Made by a program: the position numbers and the translations under genes. Below are positions 56,814 to 64,000 of a stretch of DNA of 64,000 nt, one piece after another; position 1 is the stretch's first letter, and the number at the start of each line of letters is the position of its first letter. The stretch spans positions 23,080-87,079 of the forward strand of contig ML210276.1 of the NCBI GenBank assembly GCA_004369085.1, read 5' to 3'. The notes below the pieces were generated by a model that worked only from the letters and a program-made list of their open reading frames with translations, was not told where the DNA came from and did not search any database. The stretch comes from Coprinopsis marcescibilis. Taxonomy: Eukaryota > Basidiomycota > Agaricomycetes > Agaricales > Psathyrellaceae.

Positions 56814-59547
56814 TCAACTAAAAGGATTGACATTTGCGAAGCGAACTTGCTGGGAATCTATCCAGGCTTTCTCACCAACATGCTTGGCCAATTTGCCAAC
56901 AAGCGACTTCTTCGCAACGCCTGCAATGAACGCTCGGTTAGTGCAGATGACCATACCCTTCTTGCACCGAGTAAGCATCACGTTTGCCCTTCGATCCTCT
57001 CGTAAGAAACCCAGCTTCGCGGTGCGGACCAGGGATATGATGATGTAGTCAGCCTCGTTGCCTGTCAAAGCTCGATTAGGCGACAACGCTCATGAGAATG
57101 GACCGGTTTGACACTGACCTTGGAACGAGTCAACGTTGAAACATTTGTCCTCAGACGGAAGCTTCTTAGACTTGAGCGCGGTTTCCAGCAAGCACTTCTG
57201 GGGATCATAAGGCGTGATGATTCTGAAACTCAGCCCACGGGAGTGTAGAGTCCCGGCAATAGCCACGGCGGTTTCTATTTCCAATTCATTCTTCAAGGAG
57301 AGGTTATTTGATATGTTTTGCAAAAAAGCGTGGAACGGAACTCACCACCCAACTGGTCCCCTTTCGCTTCTCGTTGGAGCCCTTGACATTGACGAAGCGA
57401 CAGACCTTCCAGTCTGTCAAATCGTGTTGGCTTTTCAATTTATTATCATATACGTTCGAGGATATGAATTTGCCGATGGGTATCGGCATGCGGTCTAGAC
57501 GATATCAGTATGAGAAGTCTTCACATCGCAATATGCAGTGTAATTCACTTACATTGAGTGTCGAGCATAACTGCTTTCTTGCGCAGATGTCCTTTCTCAA
57601 AAATGCTTTGCAGCTCTTTAATGTCCTCGTGGCCGTACGGAGCCACTGAAAGGAACGGGGAGGTCAGCAAGCGGGATATATATCGTTAACCCTTGCACTA
57701 ACATTGTTTGTGATCACCAATGAAGGCGATCTTCCGAAGCGTGGTCTGATATCGATTAATGACCGGGAGATAGTCACCAATTTCAATTTGTGAAGCTTCG
57801 TCCACAACAAGAGTTTCGACGGGGACTACCCGGGTAACAGGCGCAAGCCTGTCATTGAGTAGACTGCTCGTCGTACACAAGATGACGCGGGCGCCGAGCA
57901 GAATTCTCGAAGCAGCGAGGGCGGAGGGAGGGAGAGAGTCGGTTCGTATCAAGTTGCGCTCAATCTTTTCATACAAGTGCTCGTGCCTGGCAAGATAGAT
58001 TAGCAGCCAAACGCAGGTAATTGGCTTCGACACGAACCAATCGTGATGGAAATCTTTCGAAACAATAATCTTGAAGTTGGTGTAGTCAATATTCGCTAAC
58101 TTTTCCGCGATATTCTTCACTGCAACGTTTGAATGGGCAACCAACCAGACAGTGGCCTTCGGGTTCTGCATGGTCAGATTGTAAGTTGTGGCGGCAATGA
58201 CGGTCGTCTTTCCTGTGCCAGGAGGTCCATGGATAAGAACAGCCCTGTAGTTGCTGGACGGCGACAAAATAGCCTCCACGGCTTTCGTCTGCGACTCGTT
58301 GAGTTGATACTTCCCAGAAAGGAGCTCGGGTCCCAAAGTCGGCATGGGGATTACTTTCACCCAACTTGGAGAAGTACCGGGGAACCAGATCGCCTGCACG
58401 AAGGGGTTATCCAGGATGGAAGATTTCCCTTGTATGATGTGGTATAGTAGCATCGCTTTCGTTTTCTCGGAGTTGTTTGGCGCTTCTTTGCCGACCGTCT
58501 TGATTGAGACCACAGTACCACTCGCTAAGGCTTTACTTTTGTCGTTACTTGCAATAGAGACCGAGCGGCCATCCACTTTCTTAGTTCGGCCCTTGACCAG
58601 GACAAGCTGATCCCCTTGCTGCATCGTGAGCACAAGCTTCTAAGCACCGACGGCAGTTCTCAGCATCGTCGTCGGGTAAACTCTCGTTGATACTGATGCT
58701 CACCTGTTGTCCCTCGTTCTGTCGTATCCTGGTCTTGAAGCGACTTGAAACCACATTGAGCGTACCCTTGTGGTACTTGACATCCGCCCGTACTATATCG
58801 TTCTTGGTGACGTCGGGTACGAGTTGGCGTAGCAATACCTGGTGACGATGGAGTTGTGAAGCCGCCTCGAGGTGCTAAACGCACGTCATCGCCAAATCAG
58901 ATTCCTTATGGACAAGTCGGGATAAAACCGAAACCACGTACGTTTCTCTCCATTTCCGTAGTGTTGATGGGGCTAACTGTCTGGGTCTTCGCCTCAGGCA
59001 GTATGACGGAATACCCAGCGGCCCACGCGTGAAGAGCAGTATCGTCAATCGAGGTGTCACGCTTGTCCAAGGTGTCGTAGAGTCGCATCACTTCGGATCT
59101 TCTCGCCAATCTCTCGTCGAGTGCGGCGTTGAAGTCTGCAAGGGCCGGTAATCCTGAGCAAAGATTGAAGGCAGCGTTCGCGCGCATGTTTAGGTCCTTG
59201 AACAAAGAGAATACAATCTTGTCCATCAAGAATGCATATTTGTTGATAGTGTCGTTGGCAAGAATGCAGTTCTCCAGAACCCGGCGCGTCCTACGCGCAG
59301 TGGGTGTCGTTGGGTCGCCTGCTTTGAAGGTGATTATGAGTATGAAGTCAGACACAGCTATAGCCAGTTTAGAGAGAATCATTTTGGTGCCATATGTGGC
59401 GTAAAGCCCAGCACTGTCGCCTCGAATCCCACGAACAAGCCGATCCAAACTGGCAACATCCATCTCGCTTTCATGGCAGGCCAGAACATCCAGCTCCTGG
59501 TAAGGGGAATAGATGTTCTGGGCGAGCTTAGACGATGGGGGAGGCAT
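56814..59547 (-). CDS. UPF1-like superfamily 1 helicase, copy 2
   Basis: Tandem paralogue of the gene at 53556, 774 aa. Exons in transcription order: 58942-59547, 58704-58874, 58038-58639, 57703-57986, 57553-57645, 57346-57494, 57119-57290, 56814-57061. Core motifs: LNESQTKAVEAIL, GPPGTGKTTVIAATT, AHSNVAVKNIAEKL, VDEASQIEIGDYLPV, FIGDHKQ, DTQYRMPIPIG, RIITPYDPQKCLL, NVDSFQGNEADYIIISLVR and NVMLTRCKKGM. All motifs needed for ATP hydrolysis are present. The N-terminal 200 residues (MPPPSSKLAQNIYSPYQELD) bear no evident similarity to the N-terminus of copy 1, although the shared region begins before the Walker A. The C-terminus ends shortly after motif VI, as in copy 1. Cellular role unknown; RNA surveillance or defence against foreign nucleic acid are possibilities only. 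Confidence 0.87.
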
Positions 59548-60295
59548 GTGGTGGTTTGAGTGGAGGGCTGGAGGCGAGGCAGGGAGCCGTTATAAAGCAC
59601 ACAACATGGCGCCCACAACATGGTGCCCACAACATAGTGCCCACAACGTTCATTGACTCGTCCACGAGTGCGTATCAGCAGCCACACGCCATAGAAGGAC
59701 AATAAGCATCATTACAGGCTGTGCTTCCTCGTGTTTGCCAAAGCAGAAAGAGGATTTTCTCCACGGACTCACGGGTACCCCGCACTTCTCCGCCTATGAC
59801 CAGAGACGTACAAAGGCTCGATCAAGGCGCTGCAGTGGCAGAAATGTCCACACAAGACTCAGGAACCTCGGCGAGTCTTGTTTCCGGTAAAGACACGTTT
59901 CCGACAAGGAACTTGATCTCGTTAATGTTAATTTCGAAAAACTTTTCATTCCGGGCAGGTTGGAACGGAGAAGATGGCGAATAAACTTTTGTAAGAGGTT
60001 CTGCAACGTCAATTCGCGGAAGCACATTGCAGCAAAGGTAAAACGCACCACCAGAGTATATGTAACTGTGCCATAATATACTTAGTATATCGTTGGAGGC
60101 TGAGAATATGACAGACAATAAATCACTGCTCGTTGTGGTTAAGAACAAAGTTAGGCGGGACGAACGAGATGCGCGGAGTTGCTCTCGCGCGACCACGTGC
60201 TGCCGAGATTTTGTTTCCGGTGCCAACACTTACAGCCAGCGACGTCTCTCTCCGCTTATTCGAGTCTTCTTCCTTCCTTTATACCAGCACCAGCT
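59548..60295. other. Divergent intergenic region (helicase copy 2 and PAM18)
   Basis: About 0.75 kb between divergent starts; no gene supported. Contains a short tandem repeat next to the helicase start. Confidence 0.4.
59600..59648. repeat. 14-nt tandem repeat, 3.5 copies
   Basis: Units CACAACATGGCGCC, CACAACATGGTGCC, CACAACATAGTGCC and a partial CACAACG, directly upstream (53 bp) of the helicase copy 2 start codon on its coding strand. Could act as repeated protein-binding sites or be a minisatellite. Confidence 0.85.
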
Positions 60296-60667
60296 ATGGC
60301 GACAGCCGTTATTGTCGGGATCACCGCCGTATCCGCAGCAATCCTTGGAAGGTCTCTCATTCGACAGGGCCTATTCGTCGGCAAGAATGCCGACAAGTGG
60401 GTGAAGGGTGGATTCAAAGCAAAGATGGACAGGAGCGAGGCTGTTGAAATCTTGGGACTCAAGTATGTAACAATAGCTTCTGCTGGTCTGAACGTGTCTC
60501 TGACCAACTGGGTATCTCGTAGAGATGGTCCATTGCTCAGGAATAGGCTGAAGGACGCCCACCGGAAAATTATGTTGGCCAACCATCCAGACAGAGGGGG
60601 ATCGCCGTATATTGCAAGCAAAATTAACGAGGCGAAAGATCTTTTGGACAAGGACACACGTCGTTAA
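60296..60667 (+). CDS. PAM18: Pam18/Tim14, J-protein of the mitochondrial import motor
   Basis: Inner-membrane J-protein that stimulates mtHsp70 at the TIM23 channel. The product has 103 aa in two exons (60296-60462, 60523-60667). Residues 2-20 ([19 protein letters not shown]) form the membrane helix near the N-terminus. The J domain reads [39 protein letters not shown] and [13 protein letters not shown], with intact HPD. The linker [16 protein letters not shown] matches the Tim14 family (yeast has Y-x-G-G-F). Length is short, as in metazoan DNAJC19 and most fungal homologues lacking the long yeast N-terminal extension. Confidence 0.95.
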   Translation: MATAVIVGITAVSAAILGRSLIRQGLFVGKNADKWVKGGFKAKMDRSEAVEILGLKYVTIASAGLNVSLTNWVSRRDGPLLRNRLKDAHRKIMLANHPDRGGSPYIASKINEAKDLLDKDTRR

Positions 60668-61116
60668 CACTCTCGTGTTAATGTCGTGTTACGCACTTTG
60701 TTATTGCTGGTATGAATTTAAGCTTCTGCTATTTCGAATGACGTTCTGATGCGGGATTCATTGCAGTCATTGTATCTTGTAGAAGTATTCTATTACCATT
60801 ATATTGCACCATATCCCAGCGCCATCCTAATATTCACCACTCATTCTATCCACTCACTGAGCGTCACGACCCGCCGACAGTCCCTTGTCATCATCAAACT
60901 TCACCCTGTTCCGAAATCGTAGCTTTGGGACTTTTGCGAGCGCCATTCTCTGACTTATCAAACTCTATGTAGCGCTCCATGTTTCTACTCCTCCTCAGTC
61001 TTTGTTTTGTTGCTTCAGCGTTCTTGTTGCCGACGTACAATGCTGCTTACTAATCTTCAAAAAGCTCTCGGCAGCTTAACGCATCCCTCTCATCGACCTT
61101 CCAGCGCCTCACCACA
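60668..61116. other. Intergenic, no gene seen
   Basis: 3' flank of PAM18 and leader of EFM4. No additional coding or RNA gene recognised. Confidence 0.4.
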
Positions 61117-62050
61117 ATGGCCACAGAAGAACTCAACCCCTCCAAACTTGGCACCAAAGAACAGTGCGTCCAATCACCATCCACAGCCTTCACCATAACC
61201 AACTGTGACTCTGATCAGCTGGGATCAGGTCTACGAGCTTGAACTCAATAACTTCGAAGAAATCGGGGAAGAGGGTGAAATATGGCAAGCATATCTGAAC
61301 ACTAAACCCCCCACCAACACATGATAACGACGAACTTACTCAGGTTCGGCGAAAACTCTGTTGAGAAGATGGTAGATTGGGCCTTGGACCACCTCCCGCC
61401 ATCAGAGAACCCTACGATCCTCGAAGTCGGCAGTGGGAACGGCACCCTGCTATTCGGCCTCTCTGAAGCGGGTTACGAGCAGACGCGATTAGCGGGTGTG
61501 GATTATAGCGAAGGAGCTGTTAGGCTGGCTCATGGAATTGCTGAACAACGCGAAGCTTCGTCGGTTTCGTTCAGGACTTGCAATTTCCTGGGAGAGACAC
61601 CTGCTCCATTGCCTTGTCATGACGGGTCGTCGGATACTCAGATTTGGGACTTGTTGTTGGATAAAGGGACGTATGATGCTATTGCTCTCGGTCCGAAGGA
61701 TGAACAAGGACGGTCTCCTGCTCGCGACTACCCCAAACGCGTGGTTAGGCTGTTGAAACCTGGTGGAATCTTCCTCATCACATGTACGTCGACTCTCCTG
61801 CGAATGTGTGCTGTCTTTTTAACTGCGTTATTACCACTCAGCTTGTAACTTCACAGAAGCAGAGCTCAAAGCCAGCTTTTGCACATCGGAGACTGGGCTG
61901 GTATATCAGTATGTCAATTATAAAAGGTTCAAAGACGACTGACAAATTTTTCTCTGTAGCTCCAATGTGAGGCACCCAACCATCACTTTTGGCGGTCAAA
62001 CCGGAAGCAGCATCGTCACTGTCGCGTTTCAAAAGCCAGCATTGGTTTAG
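61117..62050 (+). CDS. EFM4: eEF1A lysine methyltransferase Efm4 (METTL10/EEF1AKMT2 type)
   Basis: Seven-beta-strand S-adenosylmethionine-dependent methyltransferase that modifies a lysine of elongation factor 1A (family role). The protein has 236 aa in five exons (61117-61163, 61219-61284, 61344-61783, 61842-61908, 61960-62050). Landmarks are the N-terminal PSKLGTKEHWDQVYELEL, NFEEIGEEGEIWFGENS, motif I ILEVGSGNGTLLFGL, GVDYSEGAVRLA (acidic end of beta 2), WDLLLDKGTYDAIAL, LLKPGGIFLITSCNFTEAEL and the terminal TVAFQKP. All are usual for Efm4. The intron after GEIW starts GCAAGC and is a GC-AG intron; joining there restores the conserved WFGE. Confidence 0.93.
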
Positions 62051-62404
62051 CAATTCCTCCGCTCCTTTCTGAGCTATGCAGCCGCCTCGTCAACTACACA
62101 TTCCCTGTATCCAGTCCAATATCTGACCTTTTTCGGAAGAGTGTCTATTTTCACGATAAGAATCACGCAAGTCAAAATTCGCCACTTACTAATGGCTCGT
62201 TCCAGGAGCTCGATACGGTCGACGCAGAATGATACATTTGCTCTTGTTGAGTGACATCGCCACCGTGTTATCTACTCCATGTCTCGTGCCTACCCGAAAC
62301 CTGTTTGACAATCCTAACCCTGCTATATAAACTGACCAGGTTCTGATACACTCAAAAGTCTTTCCATCACTCCCTTCACTCTCAATCCCCTACAATTTGA
62401 AAAC
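62051..62404. other. Intergenic with promoter of the Con-6 gene
   Basis: No gene seen. The right half carries a TATA box (TATATAAA, 62324-62331) and a C/T-rich start region before the Con-6 protein gene. Confidence 0.45.
62324..62331 (+). promoter_or_regulatory. TATA box of the Con-6 gene
   Basis: TATATAAA, 74 bp upstream of the start codon and followed by CACTCTCAATCCCC, a plausible initiation tract. A strong TATA box fits a stress- or development-induced gene. Confidence 0.6.
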
Positions 62405-63036
62405 ATGTCCGGTAGTCGAGTTCGTGAGTACTTCTTGCACTCCCTGAAAAATGCAGATGCTAACATTGTTAATGCAGATGGCAAAAACCCCGAACGGGTC
62501 GCATCGGGTTTGAAAGCAACGATACACAACCCAAACGTTTCAGAAGGTGCTAAACAGAGAGCTCGCGAAAGGCTGGACGATCTTGGTGTGGACCTTGGAG
62601 TTCCTGGATCTAGTCATGCAGCGTCGAGGAAAATCAATGGTGAGCATCTATCCCTTTACCTTACTGCCCGTACGAACTGGTATGATTCCAGATAACGAGG
62701 CCGAACACATTCACGACCTAGACAAGGAGGGATCGAGCTTCACTCCAGTTGGAGAGCCGGTGTATGAGGAGTTGGAAGAGGAGGAGGAGGATTTCTTCGA
62801 GGTTTCTACCGAAGATCTCGGGGTATCGGTCGGGGAGGAGGAAGTTGCTCCCGCTCCTCCCTCTGAAGAAACTGGGCACCGTGTTCTTGGTGGATACAAG
62901 GCCACATTACACAGTCAGTTTGCACATTTTTGACACGTTTGATATATACATCCTGACGAACAACTTAGACCCCCGAGTGTCAAAAGAGGCAAAAGCGCAT
63001 GCAAAGAAGGTCTTGAAAGAACATGGGGCCCTGTAG
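62405..63036 (+). CDS. Con-6 (conidiation-specific protein 6) family protein
   Basis: Small hydrophilic stress/sporulation-associated protein of 156 aa. Exons are 62405-62423 (19 nt), 62478-62639, 62692-62913 and 62969-63036. It contains two Con-6 repeats: NPERVASGLKATIHNPNVS followed by GAKQRARERL near the start, and HRVLGGYKATLHNPRVS followed by KEAKAHAKKVL at the end. The linker between them is very acidic (YEELEEEEEDFFEVSTED). The intron at 62424-62477 could also be read through without a stop, adding 18 residues to the protein. I prefer splicing because it has a GTGAGT donor, a GCTAAC branch site and joins the repeat directly to the N-terminus. In Neurospora con-6 is induced during conidiation; basidiomycete members have unknown roles. 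Confidence 0.88.
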
Positions 63037-64000
63037 TGTATATAGATACTATAGTAGAAGGCTGTTAATTCAGACGTTCTCTGTGTCACTATATAATCCG
63101 GATTCCGGTGTACGCGCCGCCTCCCGAGCATTCTCACGTGTACAAGCGCTCGGTCCATGTGATAAATATAGCACCCTCGTGCAGTGATTGGAGTGAGGCA
63201 ACGCCTGCCAACGCCGTGTGTACAGAAAAACGTCGCACATCAAATTTCTCTGATGGCTGATCCCACACAACCTCCGCAACAGTCATTTCTCGAGTTCGAA
63301 CATAATTAGAGTGATTATAGGTGGTTGTAGTCTACTTCAGGCAAATATTAACGAATACGAAACCTGTAAGAAGTGAAAGGCAATTAATCTACTGAAAAAA
63401 AGCCCCATACTGGGGCTTCCGGAGCTGATGCAGGCATCCTGGCTGATTTTTGCTCGATTTCTGAGGTTTTTAATATGACCACGCTGTAAGTTAGTGCGAC
63501 CCATTGCCTGAGAGTGTCGGCGCTGTGGTTAAGGAGGAAAAGGTGGTGCCTGGGTGGCCAGAGATTGATATGTGCTGGCATTCGGCGTAACGCGTCTTTT
63601 CCCCGACGCGCTGAATAGGGGCATCAGGCGCGACTGATTTCCTTTTTTGGTCAGAATCTCTACCTCTTGACTCAAACCACCTTTTCTCATTCAGAACAAC
63701 TGCTTATCCCCAATTTTTTTGCATAATTTTGTATAGAACAGTGCTCTACAGAGGTTCTCTGTGCTACATTTCCAATATCTTTCCTGGTCATGTTTTTACG
63801 GCTGACCTGAAACCCGGTTTTACCTCTTCCCAAGGCCTTTTCAAAATTCGGCCACAAAGGATGTCTTTATATCTACTTCCTAATCATTATGTCTCTCACA
63901 TTCGAAGCGTAATTTGGGCTTGTTGAGCAGATAAAAATTTGCGACACGATTTGGCTGGTCGCGTCGGAGTTTGAATTGGCGGGGCGGTGCCTCACTCCAC
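63037..64000. other. Intergenic, no gene seen
   Basis: Last kilobase of the window. Open frames up to 69 codons lack motifs. It contains a small perfect hairpin (GAAGCCCC near 63410, an arm of AGCCCCATACTGGGGCTT) without other RNA-gene features. The next gene lies outside the window. Confidence 0.4.

Noticed and set aside
62424..62477. Unspliced reading of the Con-6 first intron as coding sequence
   Set aside because: The frame stays open, but GTGAGT donor, GCTAAC branch and CAG acceptor are all strong, and removal joins the conserved Con-6 repeat to the start directly.
63400..63430. Small GC-rich hairpin as a candidate RNA gene or terminator
   Set aside because: An 8-bp palindrome-like stem alone is too short; no tRNA, snoRNA or bacterial-type terminator context in a fungal nuclear region.

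Overview
The window looks like nuclear DNA of an agaricomycete (mushroom-forming basidiomycete). Genes on both strands are cut by many short introns of roughly 50-80 nt with GT-AG borders and CTAAC/CTNAC-like branch points. Several families typical of these fungi are present: DUF6533 seven-helix proteins, a Con-6 protein, a fungal SERINC and a YANK-type kinase. I joined exons by eye. For every gene given with explicit exons the summed coding length is a multiple of three, but no transcript data were available. I found no rRNA, tRNA, CRISPR array or intact transposon.

Layout. 1-957: N-terminal part of a vacuolar TRP channel (YVC1), cut by the window edge. 1338-6978: YANK-type kinase, macro-domain protein, tRNA 2'-phosphotransferase. 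7498-10367: a small unknown protein and a BBE-type flavoprotein that share a C-terminal tail. 10793-13386: two diverged small paralogues of unknown function. 14709-23975: YhhN/TMEM86 protein, DHDPS-family aldolase/lyase, the mitochondrial dynamin MGM1, a peroxisomal SCP2 protein, and the Pol III repressor MAF1. 25382-34737: four head-to-tail DUF6533 membrane-protein genes on the minus strand. 35636-37527: SERINC/TMS1. 39011-41379: a fifth, more diverged DUF6533 gene on the plus strand. 41566-53265: a conserved housekeeping block (RMI1, DNAJC8-like, COX11, RAD2/XPG, carnitine acyltransferase). 53556-59547: two tandem UPF1-like SF1 helicases. 60296-63036: PAM18/TIM14, EFM4 and a Con-6 protein.

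How genes relate. Fungal genes are not in operons, so neighbours need not cooperate. Three products serve mitochondrial biogenesis (MGM1, COX11, PAM18), two serve genome maintenance (RMI1, RAD2), and two serve peroxisomal or carnitine-linked lipid metabolism (SCP2, carnitine acyltransferase). The three multi-copy families (DUF6533, small unknown paralogues, helicases) are the accessory, duplicating part of the window.

The most striking observation is the exon architecture of the five DUF6533 genes. All five can be read through only with the same series of tiny exons (2, 8, 16 and 9 nt) in the same order and phase, with constant 35, 62, 98, 43 and 38 nt exons where I measured them. Also notable are the shared tail between two neighbouring unrelated genes, three GC-AG introns, a 12-nt micro-exon encoding a macro-domain glycine loop, and a long hairpin between two convergent genes.
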